A DNA stretch of 64,000 bases from Capsulimonadaceae bacterium (lineage in GTDB: Bacteria > Armatimonadota > Armatimonadia > Armatimonadales > Capsulimonadaceae). Below the pieces are notes generated by a model. That model did not search any database. It saw nothing but the letters and a program-made list of their open reading frames with translations, and had not been told where the DNA came from. The DNA lies in NCBI GenBank assembly GCA_031292625.1, contig JARLGU010000056.1:28744-92743 (forward strand), read 5' to 3'. Shown here one piece after another: positions 47,387 through 56,675 of this stretch. Position numbers and translations under genes: made by a program. The stretch's first letter is position 1; every line of letters begins with the position of its first letter.

Positions 47387-49963
47387 CTAGAAGCTCGTCA
47401 CGAGCAGTCTCGCACGAACTTCTTCGACCGTTTCCAATCCTTCGCGCGCGGCGATCCTCACGAGACGCGTTGAGCCCGCGCGAAGATGGAAGAAGTTGTC
47501 GCCGTCGTCGACGCCGTTCTCGAAGAGCGGTTCGTCGTCGCTAAGCCGTAGCCAGACGTATGGCGTGAACTTGGTCGCGGTGATCGCGACCTCGAATTCG
47601 TCGCCGTCAAGCGTGATCTCGACGCTCAGTCCCGCCCGCGACAAGCGCCACTCCTTGGGCTCGGCGAAGAACAGGAAGTTGTCCGCGTCCGGGGCTTCGA
47701 TGCCCTCGAAGTGGGCGTAGACCAGTGCGTCGCGCTCATGTCCCGCGATTGCGGCAAGATCGAACTCGGCGACCTTTGCGGCGCTGTTTGCGGCGGCCTC
47801 GACATCGTAGGCAGCTTTCGCGAGAACCTGTCCGTCGAACGTTTCGGCGACGACATGGATCGTGCCTTTGACCGGTTCGAGGAGGTCGCTAACGAGATGG
47901 ACCGCTGCCTTCCCGCCATCGGTGACGAGCGAGAGGAGCAGTGGAGCGTAGAACGACTTGGCGGCGAAATAGGATGCCTTCGGCTCCGGGGTGGAGTCGA
48001 TCATCGCCCAGCTTTGTACCGGCCAGCAATCGTTGATCTGCCAGACGATCGTTCCCCAGCATCGTCCCTTGCTGCGGCGGTAGTGCTCGATTCCGAACTT
48101 GAGCGCCTCGGCCTGGTTGATCTGCGTGAAATAGACAAGCTCTTCGAGTGACTGCGGATCGGGATAGTGCAGCTTGACCATGCCAAGATATACGTCGTAC
48201 CCCTTGCGCGTTTTATCGTGCCAGCGGACCGCGGCTCCGTAAGGCGTCCGGTCCTCCGGCGCGAGCACGTCGTCCCAAGCGGCAAGCCCGCAGGAGGACG
48301 CGAAGCCAAATTCGGAGCAGAAGCGAGAATTGTCTTCCGCATAGAACTTCCAATCCCCGCGTCCGTGCCACACGTCCCAGTTGTGGCGGTCGCCGAAGTC
48401 GGCGGACCCGGGGTTTGCGCCGCCGTAAGGGGATCCGGGCCAGTAGGCGCGGCCTGGATCTTCGTCCGCTACGGCTTTCGGATAGATCTCTTCGTACAGG
48501 TGCTCGCCGAGAAAACGCGACATCGGGGGCTTGACCCACTTGTCGAAGTGCAGTTGTTGATTCTCGTTGTTGCCGCACCAGAGCACAAGCGCTGGATGGA
48601 CGCGCAGGCGGCGGATTGCGTGGCTTGCCTCGATGCGAGCCGCATCCGCATAGCGGTCTATGTCGGGGTAGTAGGAGCAGGCATGCGGGAAGTCCTGCCA
48701 GACAAGCAGACCTTGCTCATCGCATAATTCGTAAAAGTGATCGGACTCGTAAAGCCCGCCGCCCCATATCCGGAGCAGGTTCATGCCGGCGTCGCGCGCC
48801 ATGCAGATTTGCTCGATTACCCGGTCGTCCTCGATCCCGGTATCCGTCGCGGCAGTCTCGCTCTCGTTCTGCAGGCGGCTTGGGAATGAGTCGGCCGGAA
48901 TCCAGTTTGCGCCCTTGACGAAGATGTCCGCACCGTTGATGCGGAACTTGAATCCCTCGCCGTTACCGTCGGCATCCGGTTCATGGAGCAGTTCCGCGGT
49001 GCGCAGGCCTATGCGCGTAGAGCGGCTGTCGATCTCATCGCTTCCAACGCGCAGGAGCATTTCGAGGCCGTACAGATGCGGAGCCCGGTCGGTTGCATTC
49101 TCGGTTCCGTTCGGCCACCATCTCCGGGGCTCAGGGACCGTAAGGGAAACCTTCGCCGACGTTTGGCCAGCGGGCAACGTCACGGTGACCGGGTCCGGCA
49201 GCGGAGTCTCCAGCGGCTCGCCCCACGCGGTAACGTCGAACAGATCCACGGTTAGCTTGATCGGCTTGTCGCTTGCGCGCTCGACGGCGATGTCGAAGGA
49301 GACCGTCGCCTCGTCGTCGCCTGCCGCGAACGCCACATCGTAGCGCCAATCGGTAATGCGGGCGACCGGGATGTTGACGAGTCTGACGCCCCGCCACAGA
49401 CCTGCGGATCGCAGGACGGGACCCCAGTCCCAACCATACATGTATTGAGCTTTGCGCACGAATGCGCGTGGTCCCCAGCCGTCGGATCCGTGGGTTGTCG
49501 TCGGGTGTCCGGCAGCTTCCCACTCCGCCATTCGTTTGCGGCCAATCGCCGCCGCGGAGTAGATCGTGACGCGGAGCTTGTTGTCGCCAACCGTGAGCGC
49601 CGATGTGACATCGATCTCATGGGCATGGTACATGTTGTCGACGCACGCGATTACCTTGTCGTTAAGAGCGATATCGGCGACGGTATCGATGCCGTCGAAG
49701 ACCAGGTAGGTCTTTCCGCTAAGCGGGACCTCGACATGGAACGTCGTCTCGTAAACCCAGTCCGTCTCATCGATCCACTCGACGCCGCGCTCGTTCATTC
49801 GCTCAAACGGGTCGCCGATAACGCCTGCTCTCAACAGGTCAAGGTGGACATGACCAGGCACTGTGGCGGGAATAGTTGGCAGGATACTGTAGACAGGCCG
49901 GCCCTCCGAAGGCAGTTCGCGTACGGTCCAGCCGGTGAGAATAGGAAGTGAAACGGTATGCAC
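47387..49963 (-). CDS. Beta-mannosidase, glycoside hydrolase family 2
   Basis: The 858-residue enzyme removes terminal beta-mannose residues from oligosaccharides such as manno-oligosaccharides or N-glycan cores. Evidence: N-terminal sandwich (WTVRELPSEG, ATVPGHVHLDLLRAGVIGDPF), VYETTFHV, catalytic acid/base in LVLWCGNNENQQLH, nucleophile in RFCSEFGFASSCG, and KGRCWGTIVWQINDCWPVQSW near the active site, all mannosidase-type. No signal peptide, so probably intracellular. It is divergent from a Tat-exported GH35 protein across a 240-bp region that holds an inverted repeat. Confidence 0.94.
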   Translation of the reverse strand: MHTVSLPILTGWTVRELPSEGRPVYSILPTIPATVPGHVHLDLLRAGVIGDPFERMNERGVEWIDETDWVYETTFHVEVPLSGKTYLVFDGIDTVADIALNDKVIACVDNMYHAHEIDVTSALTVGDNKLRVTIYSAAAIGRKRMAEWEAAGHPTTTHGSDGWGPRAFVRKAQYMYGWDWGPVLRSAGLWRGVRLVNIPVARITDWRYDVAFAAGDDEATVSFDIAVERASDKPIKLTVDLFDVTAWGEPLETPLPDPVTVTLPAGQTSAKVSLTVPEPRRWWPNGTENATDRAPHLYGLEMLLRVGSDEIDSRSTRIGLRTAELLHEPDADGNGEGFKFRINGADIFVKGANWIPADSFPSRLQNESETAATDTGIEDDRVIEQICMARDAGMNLLRIWGGGLYESDHFYELCDEQGLLVWQDFPHACSYYPDIDRYADAARIEASHAIRRLRVHPALVLWCGNNENQQLHFDKWVKPPMSRFLGEHLYEEIYPKAVADEDPGRAYWPGSPYGGANPGSADFGDRHNWDVWHGRGDWKFYAEDNSRFCSEFGFASSCGLAAWDDVLAPEDRTPYGAAVRWHDKTRKGYDVYLGMVKLHYPDPQSLEELVYFTQINQAEALKFGIEHYRRSKGRCWGTIVWQINDCWPVQSWAMIDSTPEPKASYFAAKSFYAPLLLSLVTDGGKAAVHLVSDLLEPVKGTIHVVAETFDGQVLAKAAYDVEAAANSAAKVAEFDLAAIAGHERDALVYAHFEGIEAPDADNFLFFAEPKEWRLSRAGLSVEITLDGDEFEVAITATKFTPYVWLRLSDDEPLFENGVDDGDNFFHLRAGSTRLVRIAAREGLETVEEVRARLLVTSF

Positions 49964-50057
49964 AATGGTCTCTTTCTAATGGAAAATCAGATTGTCAGAA
50001 AGGTAGTTCGACGCGGGGTGTCCGGATCACTGCCTGAATTTGAGATCGGATCGAGAT

Positions 50058-50107
50058 ATTGACGCAATGAACGCATATTTGACCCAAACAGGATAATTGC
50101 GTCCAAT
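50058..50107. promoter_or_regulatory. Inverted repeat in the mannosidase/GH35 divergent control region
   Basis: ATTGACGCAAT and ATTGCGTCCAAT are inverted copies (one-base bulge) separated by 27 bp. They lie between two divergent hydrolase genes and may be a shared operator. Confidence 0.45.
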
Positions 50108-50203
50108 GTTATTCAGGCGCAAATGCGGCTACTCGGGGTAAACTCGCATTGTCCGCACCACCGAACTCAATCCTATCGGATTGCCATCAGGAGCTCCAAT
50201 CTC

Positions 50204-52696
50204 ATGACCAATCGAATCAGCCGCCGTCAGGTTCTGGCGGCGGGTATTGGCGCGGCTGCCAGCGTCGCACTGCCGAACCGGCTTTTCGCCGAACCCGCCA
50301 TTGAGCCAAAAGCGTCCCAGCCTGCCGCGGGGCCATTGACCCTCGCGCCCGTGACGTCCAGCGAGATCCATCCCGTCGTCCGTATCCCGATGGGCGCTTC
50401 GCACGATCCGGCGGGACACGAGATCGCCGTCGATAGCGTCAGCTTGCTTCGTGACGGCGTGCGCTGGCTGCCGACTTCGGGCGAATGCCACTTTTCGCGG
50501 CTGTCGGCCAACGATTGGCGAACCGAGTTGCTCAAGATGAAGGCGGGCGGCCTTGAGATCGTAGCGACTTACATCTTTTGGATCCATCATGAAGAGATCG
50601 AGGGCGCGTGGCGTTGGGAAGGGGACCGCGATCTCCGGCACTTTTTGCAAACGGCGGCAGAGGTAGGTCTGCACGCGATCGTTCGGATTGGTCCTTGGGC
50701 GCACGGCGAATGCCGCAACGGCGGCTTCCCGGACTGGCTCGTGAAGTCCGGCTGCAAGCTGCGAACAACGGACGACGCATTTCTGTCCAAAGTGAACGTC
50801 CTTTATCAACAGGTCGGAGAGCAATGCCGCGGACTTCTCTTCAAGGACGGCGGACCGATCATCGGAATTCAGGTCGATAACGAATACAGCGGGCCGCCCG
50901 AATACATGATGACGCTCAAGAAGATGGCGATCGACGCCGGGTTTGATGTGCCGCTCTACACGCGGACGGGCTGGACGCATACGAAGCCTGACTTGCCGTT
51001 TGGCGCTCTGGTTCCGCTGTCAGGCAACTATCCCGACGGCTTTTGGGATCGCACGACCCAGAGAACCACTGGCTACCGGAATGCCTATCTTTTCAGCCAC
51101 CACCGCGCGGAAACCGGGTTGGGCGCGGAGGTTTTCGGGGCGGCGACGAATACGCAGGCCGAGGCCGTGTACCCATTTCTTTGCTGCGAACTTGGCGGCG
51201 GGATGACGCCGGGCTATCATCGAAGGATCCTCGTTGAGCCGATGGACGTTGCTGCGATTGTTTTGGTGATGCTGGGCAACGGCAACAACCTCCAGGGCTT
51301 TTATATGTACCACGGCGGCGCCAACCCGGACGGCCAGCTTTCGACGCTCAACGAATCTCAGGCGTCCGGCTATCCGAACGAGTTGCCAGTCAAGTCGTAT
51401 GAGTTTCAATCGCCGCTCGGCGAGTTCGGCCAGATCCGTGGCCACTATCATTTTATCAGGCGCTTGTCGTTGCTCCAACAGCATTTTGGCGAGCAATTAG
51501 CGTCGATGACGACATCGTTGCCGGAAAAGCGGGCACATGGCATCACCGACCTGACGACCCTTCGATGGGCGCTTCGATCGAAAGGCGGTTGCGGCTTCCT
51601 GTTTGTCAATAATTATCAACGTTTCGACACACTAAGCGCTAAGCAGGATGTGCAGTTCGCGCTAGCGCTCGGAGGCGCGACGCTGACGATTCCCTCTAGC
51701 CCGGTGACGATCCCTTCGGGGACGGCGTTCGTCTGGCCCTGCAACATGGAGTTCGACGACGTCCATCTCTCGTACGCGACGGCTCAGCCGATCGCTCAGA
51801 TAACAACCGGCGATGCGCGATACGTCTTCTTCGCGCAGGTTGGGGGAATTCCGGCGGAGTTTGCGTTCCCCGGCGAGCACACGACTGTGCGTGCGACTGG
51901 GGCGCAGACGGTGCGTTCGGGCGATACATTGATCGTGCGGGGTCTCAAACCCGGTCGGGACGTGGCGATCGAAGCGAAGGGGCAATCGGGACGAACCGTG
52001 CGCTTCGTGCTGCTTTCGGACGACGACTCCCTACAGCTTTGGGAAGGCAAGATCGGCGGCCAAGACCGGATCGTCCTTGCCTCCGGCGGCATAGTTTTCG
52101 ATGGCAAGACCCTCCGGCATTCCGGGGCGCCGCGTCTCGAACACCGGGTTTCGGTATTCCCGTCCTTACCTGCCGTGCAGGTGAATGGCAAGCGCGTGAA
52201 GACGAAGCGCGACGGCGTGTTCGCGCAATTCGTCGTGAAGGACGCTGCTCCTTCTGACGCAAAGGTGGTTAGCGCCGTGGTTCACGCCGCCGGGCCCGCG
52301 CGCGTCGTGCCGATTGGCCCCGCACACGTGGCTCAGCAGCCCAGCGACGCCGATTTTGAAGCCGGCGCCGTCTGGAAACTGGCCGTCACGCTTGGGGATT
52401 CGTCGAGGAGCCATTTGCTGCGGATTCGCTATACGGGCGATGCGGCGCGGCTTTATAGCGGCGACTATCTGATCGATGACAACTTCTACAACGGTGCCGC
52501 ATTCGAGATAGGGCTCGACCGGTACGCGTCGCTTGTCGCCAAGGGCGGCTTGACGCTCAAGATCCTCCCTCTGCGCAAAGACGCCCCGATCTATCTTGAA
52601 GGCATGGAGAAAATCGACTTTGGTCCGGACGGCAGCATCGTCCGTCTCGAAGGCGTCGAGATCGCCGAAGAGGGCCATCACGCTATCGAACTCTGA
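50204..52696 (+). CDS. GH35-like beta-galactosidase with Tat signal
   Basis: The 830-residue protein begins MTNRISRRQVLAAGIGAAASVALP, a Tat signal. The barrel has SGECHFSRLSANDWRTELLKMKAGGLEIVATYIFWIHHE, VRIGPWAHGECRNGGFPDWL, an acid/base Glu in IIGIQVDNEYSG and a nucleophile Glu candidate in LCCELGGGM, which is the GH35 pattern. About 450 residues of beta-rich C-terminus follow (jelly-roll modules). Start 50204 has GGAG ten bases upstream; the ORF is open to 50123. It is exported, unlike the divergent mannosidase, so the pair could act in sequence on galactose/mannose-containing glycans. Confidence 0.87.
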   Translation: MTNRISRRQVLAAGIGAAASVALPNRLFAEPAIEPKASQPAAGPLTLAPVTSSEIHPVVRIPMGASHDPAGHEIAVDSVSLLRDGVRWLPTSGECHFSRLSANDWRTELLKMKAGGLEIVATYIFWIHHEEIEGAWRWEGDRDLRHFLQTAAEVGLHAIVRIGPWAHGECRNGGFPDWLVKSGCKLRTTDDAFLSKVNVLYQQVGEQCRGLLFKDGGPIIGIQVDNEYSGPPEYMMTLKKMAIDAGFDVPLYTRTGWTHTKPDLPFGALVPLSGNYPDGFWDRTTQRTTGYRNAYLFSHHRAETGLGAEVFGAATNTQAEAVYPFLCCELGGGMTPGYHRRILVEPMDVAAIVLVMLGNGNNLQGFYMYHGGANPDGQLSTLNESQASGYPNELPVKSYEFQSPLGEFGQIRGHYHFIRRLSLLQQHFGEQLASMTTSLPEKRAHGITDLTTLRWALRSKGGCGFLFVNNYQRFDTLSAKQDVQFALALGGATLTIPSSPVTIPSGTAFVWPCNMEFDDVHLSYATAQPIAQITTGDARYVFFAQVGGIPAEFAFPGEHTTVRATGAQTVRSGDTLIVRGLKPGRDVAIEAKGQSGRTVRFVLLSDDDSLQLWEGKIGGQDRIVLASGGIVFDGKTLRHSGAPRLEHRVSVFPSLPAVQVNGKRVKTKRDGVFAQFVVKDAAPSDAKVVSAVVHAAGPARVVPIGPAHVAQQPSDADFEAGAVWKLAVTLGDSSRSHLLRIRYTGDAARLYSGDYLIDDNFYNGAAFEIGLDRYASLVAKGGLTLKILPLRKDAPIYLEGMEKIDFGPDGSIVRLEGVEIAEEGHHAIEL

Positions 52697-52752
52697 ACCC
52701 TGTTGGGAGCGTCGCGACGTGGGGAGTCGCCAGAGTGTGACATAATGATTCC

Positions 52753-54210
52753 ATGAGCATTTCGCATCTTGAGCCGATTCCGGTTTGGCGGCACTTTGAG
52801 GCGCTGGCGGCCTGTCCGCGTCTTTCAGGTCACGAAGGGCGGGCTCGGCAGTACGTGATGGATCAGGCGAGGACACACGGCGCGACATCGGCGGTCGACG
52901 GCTACGGGAATGTTGTCGTCACGATCCCGGGCTCTCTTGATGCGCCTGGCGTGGCAATCCAGTCCCATCTAGATATGGTGCGGGCGGCTCGTGAAGGCGT
53001 CCAACATAATTGGGCCTCGGATTCGATCAAGCCGCGCATCGACGGAAGCGTCGTGCGCGCGACTGGGACCAGCCTCGGGGCGGACAATGGAATTGGCGTC
53101 GCGATGGGGCTGGCTCTTGTGACCGCCGGCGCAAAGCGCACTTTGCCGATCGAGCTCATTTTTACGGTGGAAGAGGAAATCGGCCTGCGCGGCGCGAGCC
53201 ATCTCGATCCCTCGCTCATTCATTCAAAATACCTGATCAACCTCGACAGCGAAGAGGTCGAAAAGCTGACGATCGGATGCACGGGCGGCGCGACTCTTCG
53301 ACTGACGCTGCCGCTGACCGTAGCAGGCGTGGATGCAGGTTTCGCCGGTCTTCTGCTGGAAGCTAAAGGCGGCTTGGGCGGGCACAGCGGATTGGAAATT
53401 CACAAGCCGCGCGTCAATGCTCTCAAGGAGATTGCCGCGGCAATCGAACTTGTTCGCGCAAGCGATGTTCCGGCGCGCATCGTCTCATTCGCGGGAGGAA
53501 CGGCAGCGAACTCGATACCGGGAAGCGCGGACGCCACGGTCGTGGTTCCGATCGGCGACGTGGACAGAGCAAACCGCATCCTATCGGAGACCGGGCTGCG
53601 ATCCATCGTGCACTGGAGCGCCGACGATCCCGACTTCGAATTACTGGCATCAAGCATGCCCGTACAGGCGCGGGCGTTCGACGAAGAATCCACGGTTCGC
53701 TTGCTGTCGGTCATTTCCGGCTTGCCGCACGGCGTTCAACGGATGAGCGATGTCCACGCCGGCAAGCCCGAAACTTCGGTGAATCTCGCGATGATTGGGC
53801 CGGACAGCAAGGGAGTGTATTTCACGACGAGCGTTCGCTCATTCACTCCGGAAGGCTTGGACACGGCTCAGGCGGCGATCCGGGCGATTGCCGCGAACCA
53901 CGGCGGGGCGGCCGACCTGATCTCGACCTATCCCGGATGGCCCCCGCGTGACGACTCGCCGCTCATTCGTCATGCCGCTGAGGCCTTTCGGCAGGTCTAT
54001 GGCGTCGAGCCGGAGATTGAAGTCGTACACGCGGGGTTGGAATGCGGCGCTATCGTCGATCGGCTTCCAAATCTGGACGCAATATCGTTCGGTCCCGAAA
54101 TACGCGGCGCGCATACGCCAGACGAATCCGTGACGATCGCGAGTGTCCGCACGACCTGGCGGCTGCTGACCACGCTGCTCGATCGCCTGGATGCAGAGGC
54201 GGCGGGCTAA
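52753..54210 (+). CDS. pepD: Aminoacyl-histidine dipeptidase (peptidase M20, PepD)
   Basis: PepD hydrolyses Xaa-His dipeptides such as carnosine and is a di-zinc enzyme. The 485-residue protein has AIQSHLDMV (zinc-binding His and following Asp), TSLGADNGIGVAMGLAL, FTVEEEIGLRGA (catalytic Glu and zinc-binding Glu), LINLDSEE, a dimerisation lid domain (GGLGGHSGLEIHKPR), and AGLECGAIVDRLPNLDAISFGP near the C-terminus. The N-terminus WRHFEALAACPRLSGHEGRARQYV fits the family. It follows the GH35 gene by 56 bp. Confidence 0.92.
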   Translation: MSISHLEPIPVWRHFEALAACPRLSGHEGRARQYVMDQARTHGATSAVDGYGNVVVTIPGSLDAPGVAIQSHLDMVRAAREGVQHNWASDSIKPRIDGSVVRATGTSLGADNGIGVAMGLALVTAGAKRTLPIELIFTVEEEIGLRGASHLDPSLIHSKYLINLDSEEVEKLTIGCTGGATLRLTLPLTVAGVDAGFAGLLLEAKGGLGGHSGLEIHKPRVNALKEIAAAIELVRASDVPARIVSFAGGTAANSIPGSADATVVVPIGDVDRANRILSETGLRSIVHWSADDPDFELLASSMPVQARAFDEESTVRLLSVISGLPHGVQRMSDVHAGKPETSVNLAMIGPDSKGVYFTTSVRSFTPEGLDTAQAAIRAIAANHGGAADLISTYPGWPPRDDSPLIRHAAEAFRQVYGVEPEIEVVHAGLECGAIVDRLPNLDAISFGPEIRGAHTPDESVTIASVRTTWRLLTTLLDRLDAEAAG

Positions 54211-54279
54211 GGACAATCGCCGCTCTCGCGCTTCAAGGGCCGAAGCTCGTTGCGTCTCAGCCCTCCCGCAACTCCCCGC

Positions 54280-55362
54280 TCAATATCGACCGTAGCGCTT
54301 CACCAACTCCATCACCTTCTGGTACGTCGCCCAGCTTACCATCGGCGGGACCGAGTGATCGGAATGATAGATATATCCCTTTGTCGCCATGCCCGCCGCG
54401 AATTTCGTCCGGATCTCTTCCTCTATTTTGTCGATATCATTGGTCCCCATGACCATCACGTTGATATTGCCGAAGAGCGAGATCTTATCGCCGTGCGTCG
54501 GGCCGATCTTGCGGATGTCCATGTTCGCCTTGGCTTCCAACGGTTGGATGGCGTCGAAGCCGGCCTCGATGTAGAGGTCGAGCACGCCGTTAATATCGCC
54601 GTCCGTATGGTAAATAAACTTCATGCCGTGGGCGTGCGTCCAGTCCACGAGCCGTTTGTGATCGGGCCAGATCAGCTCTCTATACATCTTGGGCGAGCAC
54701 ATCGTCGCGTGATTGTACGCCATGTCGCCGTAGATCCAAACGCCGTCAGGTTTGATCCCGGTCGCCATGATCGCCTCAAAATCGCGGATAACAAGATCCG
54801 TGTGGGTGCGTGAGATGTCCATAATCCACTCGGGCTCCGATGCCATCGCGATCAGCGATACCTCATCGCCAAGCAGCTTGCGGGTGAGTTCGAACGATTC
54901 GACGCCCACCAGGCACGTCCAGCGCCCCTGTTCGCGCCCCGCATTATACGCCTGCACCGCGCCGTGGACGTCCACCTGGATTTTGGTCGAAAGCGCGGCG
55001 GGCTTGAACGTCTTTTCCCACGCCTCAACCGAGTCGCATTCGAACCCGACGTGTTCAGGCGTGCCCGACCGGCCTTTCCAGAAGCGCGCCGTTGCCCCGA
55101 ATGCGTCGCGAACGATCTGCGTTTCGTCATCCTCGCTGACTACGCGGCTTGTGCCTGGAAACGGCGCGGGCCAGCTCCAGCAGAGACCGCTAATGTCGCC
55201 TTCCAGCAAATCAAGCACGGCATCCGCGCCGCCCACAAGGCCTTCGCCCTGCCAGCGCGTAATAGTCTCGCCCCAGAACGATTCGTGCCGCGGCGTCCGG
55301 TCGTGATCTTTGTGCTCCATTGCGCGATTGACCCGCTCGCGTCCGGTTAGGCATGTCGACAT
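54280..55362 (-). CDS. Uroporphyrinogen decarboxylase-family protein, likely methyltransferase-like
   Basis: The 360-residue protein belongs to the URO-D superfamily: GRERVNRAMEHKDHDRTPRHESFWGETITRWQ at the start, then MKFIYHTDGDINGVLDLYIEAGFDAIQPLEAKANMDI, and LFGNINVMVMGT. It lacks the usual HemE motif set at the N-terminus, so it is one of the divergent members that occur in carbohydrate-rich genomes, sometimes corrinoid methyltransferases. Its reaction is unknown. GAGGAG lies seven bases before the ATG at 55362; the ORF track's 55419 start is upstream of that site. It stands alone, convergent with pepD. Confidence 0.82.
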   Translation of the reverse strand: MSTCLTGRERVNRAMEHKDHDRTPRHESFWGETITRWQGEGLVGGADAVLDLLEGDISGLCWSWPAPFPGTSRVVSEDDETQIVRDAFGATARFWKGRSGTPEHVGFECDSVEAWEKTFKPAALSTKIQVDVHGAVQAYNAGREQGRWTCLVGVESFELTRKLLGDEVSLIAMASEPEWIMDISRTHTDLVIRDFEAIMATGIKPDGVWIYGDMAYNHATMCSPKMYRELIWPDHKRLVDWTHAHGMKFIYHTDGDINGVLDLYIEAGFDAIQPLEAKANMDIRKIGPTHGDKISLFGNINVMVMGTNDIDKIEEEIRTKFAAGMATKGYIYHSDHSVPPMVSWATYQKVMELVKRYGRY

Positions 55363-55597
55363 GTGGAAACTCCTCGCGTCTACAACGCTGAAATGAGAAC
55401 TTGGCGCGCCCGATGGCAAGCAGGCACGATTGCATCAATTATAGACCTGGTGCGCACGCGTTGCAATGGCTGAATTTGGCAAGGAGGCGGTGCGATAGAT
55501 CAATTGGAGATATGCATGATGGCAGATCGGCTCGTTCGAGCATTAATGTGTGAACTGATCTCTTGCCTGCTAACTTGCAACGGTTGCAGGCAAGAAG

Positions 55598-55791
55598 TCA
55601 AGAACTTTCTCTCCGTGGCCGCAGGACTATTTTGCCCGCGCCCCGTTCACGGCGTCGATCGGCAAGGCCGCGTCGACACGCATACGGCCTTTTGCCGCCA
55701 GCGTCCGATCCCAGCGCACATCGTAAAGCGGTGAAATCGCTGTGACGGCCCTTTTTCAAAAACGGCCCCGGCGGCCGGGGAGCCGTCCTAA
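55598..55791 (+). repeat. Dispersed inverted-terminal element, copy C (left end decayed)
   Basis: The body matches copies B and E (CCGTTCACGGCG, GCGCACATCGTAAAGC), and the right end is intact: CCCCGGCGGCCGGGG with a T-tract on the minus strand. The left hairpin is not recognisable. Copy D follows after about 25 bp in the same orientation. Confidence 0.78.
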
Positions 55792-55815
55792 AGGGCAGGT
55801 GAGAAAGCGAGTCAT

Positions 55816-56018
55816 TAATCGGCGTTGCGAGAAAGATTCAGGACGGCTCGTGCCGCCGGGGCATTTTTTTGTACGCGCCTCGTTCACGGCGTCGATCGGC
55901 AAGGCCGCGTCAACCGCGTACGGCGTTTGTAGCTAACTTCCGATAGCAACACGTACCGCGAATTCACGGAAGCGCTGCGCCGAAAGCGGCCACGGCGGCC
56001 GGGAAGCCGTCTTACAAG
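55816..56018 (+). repeat. Dispersed inverted-terminal element, copy D
   Basis: The left end matches copy B (GCGAGAAAGATTCAGGACGG, then GTGCCGCCGGGGCA and seven Ts). The right end is CGGCCGCCGTGGCCG with a degraded T-tract (minus strand). The middle has diverged (TAGCTAACTTCCGATAGCAA). It sits 8 bp from the sixA stop. Confidence 0.78.
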
Positions 56019-56025
56019 GCCTTTC

Positions 56026-56505
56026 TTAGTCACCCGGTCCATACGTTGCAACACGCTTGCCGGTATCGACATCGGCGGCGGACCATGGTCCCGGCAGCGT
56101 TATGACAATCAGCCCGGCGGTCGGGAGCGCGGAGTCGCTGGGGCCGGCGAGGTCGTCGGCAAGCTCTTCCATGCCGGGGTTGTGGCCGACCATCAGGACG
56201 ACATCGTCGTGCTTGGGAAGCTCGCGGACGATATCGAGCAGGGTTCGCGACGATGCCGCGTAGATTTCCGGGCGAAACGAGATCGTGCTCTTGTAGCCGG
56301 CGGCTTCCGCGACGAGCCGCGCCGTTTGGGAGGCGCGTGCGGCGTCCGACGCGACGATGAGGTCGAGATCGCCGATCTTGTGGGCGATCAGGCGGCCCAT
56401 GTGCCGCGAATCCTTGACGCCGCGATCCGCCAGCGCGCGCGCCCTGTCGGAATCCTCATTGTAGCGCTCGGCCTTGCCATGCCGGAGCAAAAGCAGCGTT
56501 TTCAT
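56026..56505 (-). CDS. sixA: Phosphohistidine phosphatase SixA
   Basis: SixA is a histidine phosphatase that acts on phosphohistidine of His-containing phosphotransfer domains. The 159-residue protein starts MKTLLLLRHGKAERYNEDSD, with the catalytic RHG, followed by LDLIVASDAARASQTARLVAEAAGY and the C-terminal His in VVLMVGHNPGMEELADDL. The track ORF begins at GTG 56541; ATG 56505 fits the family start. The broader phosphoglycerate-mutase-like family is an alternative. It is the only gene between a repeat pair and the GntR control region. Confidence 0.9.
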   Translation of the reverse strand: MKTLLLLRHGKAERYNEDSDRARALADRGVKDSRHMGRLIAHKIGDLDLIVASDAARASQTARLVAEAAGYKSTISFRPEIYAASSRTLLDIVRELPKHDDVVLMVGHNPGMEELADDLAGPSDSALPTAGLIVITLPGPWSAADVDTGKRVATYGPGD

Positions 56506-56557
56506 AACCCTTTTATACCCCGATGCTCCAACTGCTCGCACCTGCGGTGTTTGTCGT

Positions 56558-56573
56558 CAAAAGTATACTCTTG
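56558..56573. promoter_or_regulatory. Upstream operator candidate of the GntR/GH38 module
   Basis: CAAAAGTATACTCTTG shares the AGTATACT core and flanks with a longer palindrome 77 bp downstream. Both lie around the regulator promoter, so the regulator probably binds both. Confidence 0.65.
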
Positions 56574-56607
56574 TAAAATTTATTTGCGTTTTATTGACAT
56601 ATATCCC

Positions 56608-56636
56608 TTGACACGTAACGGATTAAGTCTTATACT
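56608..56636 (+). promoter_or_regulatory. Consensus sigma-70 promoter of the GntR/GH38 module
   Basis: TTGACA and TATACT are separated by exactly 17 bases. Transcription should start near 56643, inside the palindrome. Confidence 0.8.
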
Positions 56637-56662
56637 CTGTCAAGAGTATACTTTTGACAGAG
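56635..56662. promoter_or_regulatory. 28-bp palindromic operator over the start site
   Basis: CTCTGTCAA, the core AGTATACT and TTGACAGAG form an almost perfect inverted repeat that overlaps the -10 box and the predicted start. A bound repressor would block RNA polymerase. Confidence 0.75.
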
Positions 56663-56675
56663 TGTTAACTCCGAG

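Noticed and set aside
55563-55745. Short ORFs in the dispersed elements with similar translations (QHAYG...SAHRKAVKSL)
   Set aside because: The similarity follows from the repeated DNA. The ORFs have no consistent start or ribosome-binding site, and other copies are open in different frames.
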